Shown: positions 25,804 to 35,715, counted from the stretch's first letter. The stretch is 64,000 bases of DNA from Sphingomonadaceae bacterium PASS1 (GCA_002255985.1 NKIR01000001.1:1-64000); one strand, 5' to 3'. The notes: generated from the letters alone by a model not told the origin. Program-made: numbers and translations.

Positions 25804-27054
25804 ATGAAACGCGCCCTTTTTGCCTTAGGCTTATCCGCTCTTACCCTGTCCGCTTGTTCGGGTGGCTTCATTCCCAATGGTGTACCAACCGCATCGACGG
25901 GTGCATCACGTCCATCGCCTGACACCCGTTTGCCGGAAAAGGCAGCCAAGCCCATTCCATCCACGCCCGAGGCAACGCTTGCTGCGCCCGTGCAAACCGG
26001 TGACGGCACGACGGCGGCGAGCTTAGGCGTCGTGCGTGGGCCAGAAATTCGATCTCTGCAGGTCGATGCGCGCAAGGCAACACTTGCCATGGATAGTTTC
26101 CGGACGAGCTGTCCCGGTCTGGTCCGACGGAATGACAGCAGTGGCCTTACCCAAGGTGCCGATTGGATTCCCGCTTGTGACGCAGTAAAAACATGGACGG
26201 GTGACGCGATATCCTTCTTCGCGGCACATATGGACGCGGTACAAGTCGGTGACGGTAAAGCGTTCGCCACAGGCTATTATGAACCCGAAATTGCGGGTTG
26301 CCGCACGCGGCAGTCGGGTTGTGAAGTGCCGGTCTACAAACGACCATCCGACTTGATTGATGTCGACCTTGGGCTGTTCTCTGATGATTTAAAGGGCAAG
26401 AGCATCCGCGGCAAAGTCAACGGCACCAAATTGGTGCAATATGATGACCGTGCCGCGATTGAAGGTGGCTCTTTGACGGGTCGCGGCCTTGAAATCGCGT
26501 ATGCAAATGATGCGATCGAATTCTTCTTCCTGCAAATTCAGGGGTCTGGACGGTTAAAGCTGCCCGATGGCGGCGTTATGCGTATTGGCTATGAAAGCCA
26601 AAACGGGCGTGGCTACACCGGCATTGGCCGGTTGATGAAAGATCGCGGCCTCATCACCGATGGTTCGATGCAGGGCATTGTCGCCTATTTGCGTGCCAAT
26701 CCTGACGAGGGCCGCAAAGTCATGCAGGAAAATAAAAGCTTTGTGTTTTTCCGTGAACTGACCGGCGCTGGACCGCTTGGCGCAATGGGCTATCCTGTTG
26801 TGGGCGAGGCAAGCGTCGCGGTCGACGCCAGGTTTATCCCGCTGGGTGCGCCACTGTGGCTGTCGATGGATCGTGCCGAACCGAACGGCATCTGGGTTGC
26901 CCAAGATACGGGCGGCGCGATCAAGGGCGCAAACCGGATTGATACATTTTGGGGTGCCGGTGACCGTGCACGTGCCATCGCTGGCGGTATGGCGGCACGC
27001 GGCGCGGCGCTGATTTTCTTACCCAAGGCGGCAGTCACCCGGCTCGGACTATAA
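25804..27054 (+). CDS. mltA: membrane-bound lytic murein transglycosylase A
   Basis: 416-aa outer-membrane-type lipoprotein cleaving peptidoglycan glycan strands to 1,6-anhydro ends. The signal peptide has lipobox LSAC (Cys18). The MltA barrel (about 140-320) contains GYYEPEIAGCRTRQ and FFLQIQGSGRLKLPDGG. The C-terminal 3D domain (about 325-405) holds the catalytic-aspartate region QDTGGAIKGANRIDTFWGAG. It lies between timA and smr in a tight plus-strand run. Confidence 0.93.
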   Translation: MKRALFALGLSALTLSACSGGFIPNGVPTASTGASRPSPDTRLPEKAAKPIPSTPEATLAAPVQTGDGTTAASLGVVRGPEIRSLQVDARKATLAMDSFRTSCPGLVRRNDSSGLTQGADWIPACDAVKTWTGDAISFFAAHMDAVQVGDGKAFATGYYEPEIAGCRTRQSGCEVPVYKRPSDLIDVDLGLFSDDLKGKSIRGKVNGTKLVQYDDRAAIEGGSLTGRGLEIAYANDAIEFFFLQIQGSGRLKLPDGGVMRIGYESQNGRGYTGIGRLMKDRGLITDGSMQGIVAYLRANPDEGRKVMQENKSFVFFRELTGAGPLGAMGYPVVGEASVAVDARFIPLGAPLWLSMDRAEPNGIWVAQDTGGAIKGANRIDTFWGAGDRARAIAGGMAARGAALIFLPKAAVTRLGL

Positions 27055-27061
27055 ATTCGCC

Positions 27062-27616
27062 ATGGCGCGGCATTTGGACAGCAATGAAAAGGCACTGTGG
27101 GAGAAAGTTGTCGCCACCGTCAGCCCAATGCACGCAACCAAACCAAAGGCGCAGCCTGTCTTTGCGGCAGCATCGGACAAAGCGCTCTTGGCCAAGCATC
27201 TGAATGTCAAGCCGAAGCCAATACGCACCGAACCTGCGAAGATTGCTCCGGCACCGCAAAGCATGAGTAAACCTGTTCCGCACAATCTGGATGGCCATTG
27301 GGACCGACGGATCACGCGCGGCAGCATCATGCCCGATGTGAGCGTGGATTTGCATGACGCGTCATTGTCGGGTGCCTATGCGCGACTGGATGGCGCACTT
27401 GAACAGGCGATAGCGCAAAGGATGAAGGTCGTCCTTTTGGTGACGGGCAAGCAACGCGCGCATGATCGCGCGAGTGGGCAGGGCAGGGGCGCGATTGCCG
27501 CCGTTGTCCGCGATTGGCTGGCGGCCTCACGACACGCGCGGAGTATCTCTGCGGTCCGCAACGCGCACCCCCGGCATGGCGGGGCAGGCGCGCTGTATAT
27601 TATGCTGAAAAGCTAG
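27062..27616 (+). CDS. Smr-domain protein
   Basis: 184 aa. The first 75 residues are low-complexity and basic. The C-terminal Smr domain (about 98-184) has VDLHDASLSGAYARLDGALEQ, the VLLVTGKQR strand with the family glycine, and GAGALYIML at the end. Smr domains are nucleases or nucleic-acid-binding modules. It follows mltA by 7 bp, and its last 4 bp overlap the convergent dapE. Confidence 0.85.
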   Translation: MARHLDSNEKALWEKVVATVSPMHATKPKAQPVFAAASDKALLAKHLNVKPKPIRTEPAKIAPAPQSMSKPVPHNLDGHWDRRITRGSIMPDVSVDLHDASLSGAYARLDGALEQAIAQRMKVVLLVTGKQRAHDRASGQGRGAIAAVVRDWLAASRHARSISAVRNAHPRHGGAGALYIMLKS

Positions 27617-28752
27617 CTGCCAAGTATCCGGATCGCGACCCGCCGGTAGATTTCCGTGAGCGCGGTCAGGTCCGCAATGGCCACCGCTTCGTCCAACTTA
27701 TGCATTGTTGCGTTGCACAGCCCGAATTCAACGACGGGACAGATTTTCGTCAGGAACCGCGCATCGGAAGTTCCGCCCGTGGTCGATGGTTCGGGCGTAA
27801 TGCCCATCACGGCCTCAACAGCCTCCGAAATGGCTGCCGACAGTTCGCCCGGCGGGGTCAGGAACGCCTCGCCCGAAATCATGGCGGTGAGGTTGCCACC
27901 GCCCTTTTCGACAAGCTCTTGCATCCGCGCAACAAGCGCCTCGCCGCTTTGCAGGTCGTTGAACCGGATCGACAATCTGGCCTCTGCCTGTGCCGGAATG
28001 ACGTTGGTCGCTTTATTGCCGACAGCCAGGTCCGTGACCTCAATATTGCTTGGCTGGAACCAGTCAGTGCCTGCATCGAGCGAAATCGCTTCGATCTCGG
28101 ACAATATCGCCACGAGCTTTGGGATGGGGTTATCGGCCAAATGCGGATAGGCGACATGGCCCTGCGTTCCTGCAACCGAAATCCACATATTCACGGACCC
28201 GCGCCGTCCGATTTTCATCATGTCGCCAAGCCGGTTCACGCTGGTGGGTTCGCCGACAAGGCAGGCATCGGGGATCGTGCCCAGCGATTGCATATGATCG
28301 ATTAAGGCGCGAGTGCCGTAAATCGCTGGCCCTTCTTCATCGCCCGTAATGATAAGGCTGATTGTTCCTGCGCCAGCGGGGATCTCGTGCAATGCCGCGA
28401 CAAATGCCGCGATGCTGCCCTTCATATCGACTGCGCCGCGCCCGTGAAGCAAATCGCCCTTTATCTGCGGAACGAAAGGGTCGCTTGCCCAGCCAGCGCC
28501 CGGCGGCACGACATCAAGATGTCCGGCAAAGGCAAAGTGACGCCCGCCGGATTCGCGAACGGCAAACAGGTTTTCGACAGGCGCACCGTGCGCTGGATTG
28601 TCGTCACTACTGCCCGATACAAAACGGTCAACGCGAAAGCCCAACGGCTTCAGCATGTCCTCCAGCGCGTCAAATACGGCGCCTTGCGCTGGTGTCACGC
28701 TTTCGCAGGAAATCAGGCGTTGGGCATAATCGAGGGCAAGGGCGTCAGTCAT
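27613..28752 (-). CDS. dapE: succinyl-diaminopimelate desuccinylase
   Basis: Binuclear zinc M20 amidohydrolase of lysine/meso-DAP synthesis, 379 aa. Metal and catalytic residues are in FAGHLDVVPPG, LHGRGAVDMKGSIAAF and ITGDEEGPAIYGT. The inserted dimerisation domain (about 180-290) begins near RRGSVNMWISVAG. ARFLTKICPVVEFGLCNATMHK supplies the last metal histidine. dapB is elsewhere in the window. Confidence 0.95.
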   Translation of the reverse strand: MTDALALDYAQRLISCESVTPAQGAVFDALEDMLKPLGFRVDRFVSGSSDDNPAHGAPVENLFAVRESGGRHFAFAGHLDVVPPGAGWASDPFVPQIKGDLLHGRGAVDMKGSIAAFVAALHEIPAGAGTISLIITGDEEGPAIYGTRALIDHMQSLGTIPDACLVGEPTSVNRLGDMMKIGRRGSVNMWISVAGTQGHVAYPHLADNPIPKLVAILSEIEAISLDAGTDWFQPSNIEVTDLAVGNKATNVIPAQAEARLSIRFNDLQSGEALVARMQELVEKGGGNLTAMISGEAFLTPPGELSAAISEAVEAVMGITPEPSTTGGTSDARFLTKICPVVEFGLCNATMHKLDEAVAIADLTALTEIYRRVAIRILGS

Positions 28753-28791
28753 CTGACCAACGCGTTAAGCATTAATGCCCTGCGAAACAAG

Positions 28792-30123
28792 TCAGACGTC
28801 GGCTTTACGCAATGCCTTTTCGGTGAATATGGCGTCGCCTTGGACCGAGCCGACAATCGCAACGCTGCCATCGGCATCGCGGCGGGCAACGAGCAGAACA
28901 AATTCGTCGCCTGCGCCCACAAATTCGCTGAGGTCACGCTTGCGCGCCGATCGCAAACGCGCACGGGGGTCATCGGTTGCCGTCGTGGCCGGATCGACGC
29001 CTGCAGCGATTTTCTTGGCGCGACGTTCGGCGGCGACAATGGCTTTCAAGCCGCCGTCAAAGCCAGCGAGAATAGTGGCGAACGTTCCCATCGGAACGGC
29101 ATTGCGCTGCGCAAATTGAAGCGCTGTGGCAAATTCGGTTACGCGGGTCTTGTCATAGTCTGCGCCAAAAACCAGCTTAACGATTGGCGTAAATGGCGCG
29201 CGTTCCTGTGCTTTCAGGCCTGCATCATGAAGCAGTTCTGCATAATCGGCAGGGTGATTGGCGGCAATCAAGGCAAAGTCGTACGCGCGTCCAATCGCCT
29301 GATACAACGCATCGCGCGTCCGAAGATCCGCATCGCGCGCCTGTTCTGCACATTGCCGTGCGGCATCCAGCCAGTCGGCAAGGCTTGCATTTTCATCGGG
29401 TGCTATCGTCTGCAGCAGATAGGGTTCATCGCTTTGAACGTCATCACACGGCGCTGCATCGTCAAGCTGCTCCGCCATCGGGCCGTTTGTCCAGATAGGG
29501 ACATGCTCCTGTCGCGACGGCAATGCTGCGAGCGCGTGTTCAACTTCGGTCTGCAACGGCCCACTAATGTCTAAAGGCGCGGCTTCTTTCCAGTTGATGA
29601 CGCCGTAGATGAAATCGATCGTGTCGTCGTCCGTCGAATAGGGCAGCAAAATACCGCGGTACATTAGGACATTACCGCTATCGTTCACAAACTCCGCTTC
29701 GAAACCGATGGGCGCGCGGTTCGCAATGATTTGAAGATAATGGTCGGTAATGCGCGACAGGAGCGAGCGGCGGGGCACTTCATCCAGATAGGTAATGCCA
29801 GCGTTTAAGCCGCATTCAGCGCGCAATTTATCGCCAAGATAGTCAATGGACGGATTTTCGATGCCCGACGTAAAATTGAGAAGAACGCTATAGTCGCGGA
29901 AATCTTCGACGGCCGATGGATCGAGCTCTTCGATGCTTGGGTAATTTTTGTCGTGCAGTTGCGACGTCCAAAAATTATACGCGCGGACCTGCATCCGGCG
30001 TTCGTCGCCAGATATGAATGGCGGCGGCTCGATTGCTGCGTCTTCGTCCTCATAGATGGTGTAAGCGGGCAAATCAGCATCAAGGTCCGATCCAAACGGT
30101 TCAAATCCGCGCAAATTATCCAT
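28792..30123 (-). CDS. PAS-domain protein, unknown output
   Basis: 443 aa from ATG 30123; the frame to 30168 adds 15 unsupported residues. An N-terminal acidic region precedes a PAS-like domain (about 60-200) with RAYNFWTSQLHDKNYPSIEEL, IDYLGDKLRAECG and VLMYRGILLPYSTDD. The C-terminal half (about 260-443) is helical, without a kinase, GGDEF or EAL domain. It resembles PAS proteins (PAS_5-like) found in sphingomonads. Its partner is unknown; it stands alone on the minus strand downstream of glpK. Confidence 0.7.
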   Translation of the reverse strand: MDNLRGFEPFGSDLDADLPAYTIYEDEDAAIEPPPFISGDERRMQVRAYNFWTSQLHDKNYPSIEELDPSAVEDFRDYSVLLNFTSGIENPSIDYLGDKLRAECGLNAGITYLDEVPRRSLLSRITDHYLQIIANRAPIGFEAEFVNDSGNVLMYRGILLPYSTDDDTIDFIYGVINWKEAAPLDISGPLQTEVEHALAALPSRQEHVPIWTNGPMAEQLDDAAPCDDVQSDEPYLLQTIAPDENASLADWLDAARQCAEQARDADLRTRDALYQAIGRAYDFALIAANHPADYAELLHDAGLKAQERAPFTPIVKLVFGADYDKTRVTEFATALQFAQRNAVPMGTFATILAGFDGGLKAIVAAERRAKKIAAGVDPATTATDDPRARLRSARKRDLSEFVGAGDEFVLLVARRDADGSVAIVGSVQGDAIFTEKALRKADV

Positions 30124-30259
30124 CTTTTGGTCCTGTCGATGTCGTTCGCCACATGGGCGGCTGTACATTGCAGTCAGATGGTTAAGATGTCGTAAACTGA
30201 GACGAAGCGGCGGTTTCCGCCCTCACGGCGAACGGATGTCTGCCATTCGCAAATTTGGA

Positions 30260-31726
30260 TTATTGAAGAACACGCGCAAGGGCGTTTGACCACCCTGAAA
30301 GGCGCGCGTCGCGTGCATCCTTTTCCATATTGGGAATAAAGCGCTGCACGCCGCCGCGCATGACAGCGGCATCTTCCAGCGACTTATAAATTCCGCATCC
30401 AACGGCGGCGAGCATTGCGGCGCCAAGTGCCGTCGTTTCGACAAAGGCCGGACGTTCGACATCTATGGCAAGCATGTCGGCGAGGTCTTGTGCCATCCAG
30501 TCATTGGCAACCATGCCGCCATCAATGCGCAGTTCCGCCCAATCGGCACCGTCCGCAGCGAATGCTGTTTTCAAGTCATGGGTCTGGTGGGCCATCGCCT
30601 CTAGCGCGGCGCGGGCGACGTGCGCCTTGGTCGCCGAGAAACTGAGGCCGCTGATGCTGGCTCTCGCATCGGGGCGCCAGTGTGGCGCGCCAAGGCCGGA
30701 CAGCGCCGGTACAAGATATACGCCGCCATTGTCGGTAACGCTGCGCGCCAGTGTTTCGGTGTCCGCCGCGTGCGCAATAAGCCCCAGATCATCGCGCAGC
30801 CATTGGACGCGGCTTCCCGCCACAAACACCGATCCTTCCAGTGCGTAATGCCGCTCGCCACCCAATTGATACAATATGGTCGACAGCAGACGGTTGCGTG
30901 ATTGGCGCAATGTCGTGCCGGTTTGTGTAAGCACAAACGCGCCCGTGCCAAATGTCGCCTTGGTCTGGCCAACGGCGAAGCAGCCTTGGCCGATGGTGGC
31001 GGCTTGCTGGTCTCCCGCCATCCCTGCAATGCGGATTGGTCCGCCAAAATGCTCCGGCAATGTCGTGCCAAGATCGCCTGCGCAGTCGGTTATTTCGGGC
31101 AATATGTCGCGCGGTACGCCGAACAGGTCGGTAAGGCCATCGTCCCATCCGCCGCTGCCAATCGCCATCAACGCTGTGCGCGATGCGTTGGTTGCATCGG
31201 TGATATGGCCGCCACCCGTCAGGCGAAATACAAGATAGCTTTCGACCGTGCCAACCGCGAGATGCGCGCCAGCATCCTTTAGCTGCGGCCAGTTTTCCAA
31301 GGCCCAGCCGATTTTGGAGCCAGAGAAATAGGGATCGAGTAATAGGCCGGTTTTGGCCTGAACAACGGGTTCTTCGCCCTGTTCCTTCAACGCCGCGCAT
31401 ATGTCTGCGGTGCGGCGGTCCTGCCATACAATCGCAGGGGCAAGCGGCTTGCCCGTGCGCTTGTCCCAGAATACAATCGTCTCGCGCTGGTTGGTGATAC
31501 CAATGCTGGCAATGCGATACGCACCGCCTGCTTTTGCAATGATGGTCTGCGCGCATTCAAGCGTCAGCTTCCAAATTTCCTCGGCATCATGCTCCACAAG
31601 GCCCGGCGCCGGATAATGCTGGGTCAGCGGGCGCTGGCAGCTATCCACGGCAGTTCCGTCGGCGGTAAACAGAACGGCCCGGGTTGATGTCGTGCCTTCG
31701 TCGATAACAATGATATATTCGCTCAT
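30260..31726 (-). CDS. glpK: glycerol kinase
   Basis: FGGY-family kinase forming sn-glycerol 3-phosphate, 488 aa. The phosphate-binding IDEGTTSTRAVLF (8-20), the ITNQRETIVFWDKRTGKPL segment, IVWQDRRTAD and the C-terminal RIDGGMVANDWMAQDLADML are diagnostic. No glpF, glpD or glpR is nearby. It is instead coupled (ATGA) to the symporter gene upstream and faces a GH36 alpha-galactosidase, so glycerol released from a galactosyl-glycerol is a likely source of substrate. Confidence 0.94.
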   Translation of the reverse strand: MSEYIIVIDEGTTSTRAVLFTADGTAVDSCQRPLTQHYPAPGLVEHDAEEIWKLTLECAQTIIAKAGGAYRIASIGITNQRETIVFWDKRTGKPLAPAIVWQDRRTADICAALKEQGEEPVVQAKTGLLLDPYFSGSKIGWALENWPQLKDAGAHLAVGTVESYLVFRLTGGGHITDATNASRTALMAIGSGGWDDGLTDLFGVPRDILPEITDCAGDLGTTLPEHFGGPIRIAGMAGDQQAATIGQGCFAVGQTKATFGTGAFVLTQTGTTLRQSRNRLLSTILYQLGGERHYALEGSVFVAGSRVQWLRDDLGLIAHAADTETLARSVTDNGGVYLVPALSGLGAPHWRPDARASISGLSFSATKAHVARAALEAMAHQTHDLKTAFAADGADWAELRIDGGMVANDWMAQDLADMLAIDVERPAFVETTALGAAMLAAVGCGIYKSLEDAAVMRGGVQRFIPNMEKDARDARLSGWSNALARVLQ

Positions 31727-33249
31727 GCCTCAATCGCCGAAAGCCGGCGTCCTTCCTTGCTCCAGATAAACACGGCCCGATTGCCAAAGATGATGCGGTT
31801 CACCGTCAATGCGGTCAACACACAGGTCACAAGGACAATAGCCATGACGTCGATATAATGCAGCCAGCCGATTCCTATATGCTGGTAAAATGTTTCGCCG
31901 GCATAAAGCGTGTCGGGCACGTACAAAATGAAATTGTGGAACGCATAAAGCGCAACGCCCCAAACCAGTCCGGCAATCGCCGCCCGTGCATCCATATTCC
32001 GGAACAGCAGCCCGGTAATGAATGCCGATAGGATCGGCATTGAAGACAGGCCGTTGAGCTGCTGCAACAGGTTGATGATGCTTTTTGCATTTTCATAGAC
32101 CGGAACCAGCAGGACCGAAGTGACCGTCAGAATAATCGACACAATCGCCGCAAGCCGCCAGTGGTTGGCAACAGGGCGGATGAATTTGTCGTGAAAATCG
32201 ACCGCGTATAACGCCACCGAACTGTTCAATATGGCGCTGGTGTGCGCGATAACGGCGGCCATCATCATGGCGGCAAACGCGCCCGACATCCAACCGGGCA
32301 ACACATGCGCCACAAGCTTTCCATACGCCGCATCGCCCAAGCTACCGAACAGCTTATAGGCAACCACGCCCGGAATGACGACGATGGCGGGGATAATGAG
32401 GATGCGGACAATGGCGGCGGCGAGCACGCCCTTTTGCGCTTCCTTGACGGTCGGCGCGGTCATCGCCTTTTGGGTGATATTCTGATTGGTCGACCAATAG
32501 AATATCTGGATGAAAATCATGCCCGTGAACAATGTGTGGAACGGGATGGGGGAATCGATACTGCCAATCATCGATGTGCGTTCGGCAGGCACAGTGGACA
32601 GGTCAAAGCCGACCGCAGCGAGCGCCAATATGACCACCAAAAACGCAATCGCCAGCACGCCGATGCCTGAATAGGTGTCCATAACCGCGACTGCGCGTAA
32701 TCCGCCAGTGATGGTGTACATGGCGGCGATAATCGCCATCGGTGCGGCAAACCAGATCAGCGACCAATCGACGCCGAACATCGATTTCAAAAACAGACTG
32801 CCCGAATAGAGCGCAGCGGGAAGGTAGATCAGGATATTGCCCAGCAGAAACAGCGCCGAAATCACGGTACGTATGCTGCCGCCCTTGTATCGGCGTTCCA
32901 ACAATTCTGTCACTGTGGTGCAATTGTTGCGGTAATAAATCGGTACAAAAACATAAGCTAAAATCAGCAGGCCAACGAAACCCGAAATCTCCCACCACGC
33001 CAGCAGCAGCATCTGGTTGCCGTTCATGCCGACCAGTTGTTCGGTCGACAGGTTGGTCAGCGTAATCGAGCCCGAGACAAACAGCCATGTGAGACCGCCG
33101 CCCGCAAGGAAAACCTCTTTGGTGGAACCTGCGTCCTGCGTCCGCTCGGCACCCTTGCCGTGCACTTTCCAGTATGTGAGGATGGCGATGAGCATGGTGA
33201 GCGAAACAAATATGCCAATTTGCGCCGCGCTTTTGGTTGTCTCGAACAT
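31723..33249 (-). CDS. sodium:solute symporter (SSS/SLC5 sugar-type)
   Basis: 508-aa integral membrane symporter with about 14 helices. ATG 33249 is chosen because GGGGGGATGG directly precedes it. The segment SGSITLTNLSTEQLVGMNG (about 56-74) matches the TM1 region of vSGLT-type Na+/galactose transporters, and YRNNCTTVTELLERRYKG is the conserved loop. GYSG-type core helices and the C-terminal TM set follow. It shares an operon with glpK and diverges from the alpha-galactosidase, so uptake of a galactoside is the best guess. Substrate is inferred. Confidence 0.88.
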   Translation of the reverse strand: MFETTKSAAQIGIFVSLTMLIAILTYWKVHGKGAERTQDAGSTKEVFLAGGGLTWLFVSGSITLTNLSTEQLVGMNGNQMLLLAWWEISGFVGLLILAYVFVPIYYRNNCTTVTELLERRYKGGSIRTVISALFLLGNILIYLPAALYSGSLFLKSMFGVDWSLIWFAAPMAIIAAMYTITGGLRAVAVMDTYSGIGVLAIAFLVVILALAAVGFDLSTVPAERTSMIGSIDSPIPFHTLFTGMIFIQIFYWSTNQNITQKAMTAPTVKEAQKGVLAAAIVRILIIPAIVVIPGVVAYKLFGSLGDAAYGKLVAHVLPGWMSGAFAAMMMAAVIAHTSAILNSSVALYAVDFHDKFIRPVANHWRLAAIVSIILTVTSVLLVPVYENAKSIINLLQQLNGLSSMPILSAFITGLLFRNMDARAAIAGLVWGVALYAFHNFILYVPDTLYAGETFYQHIGIGWLHYIDVMAIVLVTCVLTALTVNRIIFGNRAVFIWSKEGRRLSAIEA

Positions 33250-33382
33250 CCATCCCCCCGATGATTTTCGTTGCAAAGCTGTGCTTTTGCTTTTTTGATA
33301 ATATGCCGGTTAAACGGCTATATACAAAACACAAAGTAACAAATGGGTCGCGACGGCCAACGGAATTTCTGGGGAGCATGAG
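33250..33382. promoter_or_regulatory. divergent promoter region of the galactoside locus
   Basis: 133 bp between the symporter and alpha-galactosidase starts. It is AT-rich with a TATATACAAAACAC-like stretch and a GCCG-N6-CGGC dyad at 33305-33318 that could be an operator for both directions. No regulator gene is adjacent, so the binding protein is unknown. Confidence 0.35.
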
Positions 33383-35515
33383 TTGGACCATTTGCGATTT
33401 GATGCCCCGGACGCGACATTGATATTGGCCTGCGCCAAGGGCGCGCCGCCGTCGGTGATCTATTGGGGCGCGGCATTGCCCGAAAATGTCGATGCGGCGC
33501 AGCTGGAAAGCCTGTTTTTTCGGCAGGGCATGCACGGCGTCGCGGATGTTGCGCTGCCGCTGTCCTTGGCAATGGAGGCCGGTCTTGGCCACCCAATGAT
33601 GCAGGGCTTTGCTGCCCATCGGGCGGGCAAAGATTGGTGCAGCCTTTTCGACGTCGGCAAAGTCGAAAGGAGGCCGCATGGCGCGAAAATCATATGCCGT
33701 GATGAACGCACGCGGCTTGGGCTCGCATATGACATTGATTTTGATCCTGCTTCGGGCGTTCTGCGTATCCGCACGGATTTGACCAATTATGGCGCGGCGG
33801 CGCTCGATGTGACTGAAGTGATGACGGCCTGCCTGCCTGTGCCTCAGCACATGACCGAGATTATCGGATTTACCGGTCGCTGGACTCAGGAATTTACACA
33901 AGATCGGGTGAAGCGCAGCGCGGGAACATATCTGCGGGAAAACCGCAGCGGCCGCACCTCGCATTTCAGTTACCCCGCCATGCTATTGGCGACGCCCGGC
34001 ACGAACGAAAGTGCGGGCGAAGCTTATGGCTTCCACTTGGCATGGAGCGGGAACCATCGCCTGCGTGTGGACACGCTGACCGATGGACGCGTGTTGACCA
34101 GCCTTGGTGCGCTTTTGTTCCCCGGTGAGGTTCGGTTGGCACCGGGTGAAACATTCGCGAGCCCCGAGATAGTTGCTGCATATAGTGCGGATGGGTTCAG
34201 CGCGCTGAGCCGCAAATTCCATGCACATGTTCGCACAAAATTGCTGCGGCCAGCCATGCGCGCCAAGCCGCGGCCGGTGCATTATAACACGTGGGAAGCG
34301 GTGTATTTCGACCATGATGTCGAGAAGCTGAAAGAACTGGCAACCCGCGCCGCGGACATTGGCGTTGAACGCTTTGTTCTGGATGACGGATGGTTCGGGG
34401 GCAGGCGGCATGACCGCGCCGGGCTTGGCGATTGGACTGTGTCCGTCGATATGTACCACGACGGCCTAAAGCCATTGGTTGATCATGTGACGTCGCTGGG
34501 CATGGAATTCGGGCTTTGGTTTGAACCCGAAATGGTCAACCCCGACAGCGAACTATATCGCGCACATCCCGATTGGGTGCTGGGTGTCGAGGGCGTAGAT
34601 CAGGTGCCGTACCGGTCGCAACTTGCGCTGGACATCAGCCGGACCGAGGTTGCGGACTATATATTCCACGCAATCGATGCGGTGCTGCGCGATCACGATA
34701 TAAGCTACATCAAATGGGATATGAACCGCGATTTGAGCCATCCGGGCGGTGCATCCGGCAATGCGAAGGCGTTCGCACAGGTAAACGCGGTTTACGCGCT
34801 GCTGGATCGTGTTCGCGCCGCGCATCCTGATGTCGAAATTGAAAGCTGTTCATCGGGCGGTGCGCGTGCCGATATGGGTGTGCTGGCGCATAGTGACCGG
34901 GTCTGGACCTCCGACAGCAATGATGCACTTGACCGGCAATATATCCAACGCGGCGCAAGCTTTTTCCTGCCGCCCGAAGTGATGGGCTGCCATGTTGGAC
35001 CTGCGCGATGCCATGTGAGTGGACGCAGGCTGTCGATGGACATGCGCGCCGCGACCGCATTGATGGGGCATATGGGGCTTGAACTAAACCTGTTGACCGA
35101 ACGGCAGGGTGACCTCGACACGCTAAAGTCTGCCATCACCTTGCATAAGCGCCACCGTGCGTTGCTGCATGATGGCGATTTGGTCCGGATCGATACGGCA
35201 CCGCAGATCATCGCAAGCGGCGTGGTCGCGCGTGACCGTTCCGAAGCGCTGTATTCCGTCGCTTATGTCTTAAGCGATCCGCAGGTTTTGCCTGAACGCT
35301 TAAGATTTGCTGGCTTGGACCCGGACCGAAATTATCTGGTAAAGCTGATCTGGCCGACAATCTGGCAAGCCATTAAGGGACCGTTGGCAATCGAGATGCT
35401 TGGGCTAAATCAGGAGGGCGCGACGTTTAGCGGTGCCGCGTTGATGCACGGCGGGCTGCAACTGCCCCACGCGCATCCCGAAACCTGTTTGCTGTTTTAC
35501 GTCGACGCCATCTGA
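33383..35515 (+). CDS. alpha-galactosidase, glycoside hydrolase family 36
   Basis: 710-aa GH36 enzyme with N-terminal beta-sandwich (about 1-290), a catalytic barrel (about 300-620) and a C-terminal beta domain. The nucleophile Asp446 is in IKWDMNRD, the acid/base Asp511 is in WTSDSNDALDR, and LDDGWFGGRRHDR (333-345) and the SCSSGGARADMGV motif are typical. The start is TTG 33383 with GGGGAG upstream; an ATG at 33378 is out of frame. No signal peptide is seen, so hydrolysis is cytoplasmic and the sugar must enter intact, fitting the divergent symporter. Raffinose-type sugars are an alternative substrate. Confidence 0.92.
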   Translation: MDHLRFDAPDATLILACAKGAPPSVIYWGAALPENVDAAQLESLFFRQGMHGVADVALPLSLAMEAGLGHPMMQGFAAHRAGKDWCSLFDVGKVERRPHGAKIICRDERTRLGLAYDIDFDPASGVLRIRTDLTNYGAAALDVTEVMTACLPVPQHMTEIIGFTGRWTQEFTQDRVKRSAGTYLRENRSGRTSHFSYPAMLLATPGTNESAGEAYGFHLAWSGNHRLRVDTLTDGRVLTSLGALLFPGEVRLAPGETFASPEIVAAYSADGFSALSRKFHAHVRTKLLRPAMRAKPRPVHYNTWEAVYFDHDVEKLKELATRAADIGVERFVLDDGWFGGRRHDRAGLGDWTVSVDMYHDGLKPLVDHVTSLGMEFGLWFEPEMVNPDSELYRAHPDWVLGVEGVDQVPYRSQLALDISRTEVADYIFHAIDAVLRDHDISYIKWDMNRDLSHPGGASGNAKAFAQVNAVYALLDRVRAAHPDVEIESCSSGGARADMGVLAHSDRVWTSDSNDALDRQYIQRGASFFLPPEVMGCHVGPARCHVSGRRLSMDMRAATALMGHMGLELNLLTERQGDLDTLKSAITLHKRHRALLHDGDLVRIDTAPQIIASGVVARDRSEALYSVAYVLSDPQVLPERLRFAGLDPDRNYLVKLIWPTIWQAIKGPLAIEMLGLNQEGATFSGAALMHGGLQLPHAHPETCLLFYVDAI

Positions 35516-35715
35516 CGGGCATCGATAGTTTCGCGGGCTTTCGATAGGTCCGCGACGAAGTTGCGGCGTGCGCGGGCTGCTGCCGTGAACTTTCGCTGCC
35601 ACATGCGGTTTACATCGCACCTGCCACTGCCCATATTCTGATCCAGAAAAGGACAGCCGACATCTCCCGAACCGCCGCCCAACATTGGATAGAGCCGCAC
35701 GCGCATGGCATCTAT

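Noticed and set aside
28387-29574. 395-aa plus-strand open frame across dapE and the PAS gene
   Set aside because: It spans two unrelated minus-strand genes and their intergenic gap, with no domain; a shadow frame.
33305-33318. GCCG-N6-CGGC dyad as proof of a specific repressor site
   Set aside because: Short GC dyads are common in this genome, and no regulator gene is adjacent, so it is listed only as a candidate within the promoter region.
32603-33964. 453-aa minus-strand open frame over the symporter and alpha-galactosidase junction
   Set aside because: It overlaps two strong genes and their divergent promoter, has no domain or good ribosome site, and is rich in Arg, Gly and Cys as expected for an antisense shadow in GC-rich DNA.
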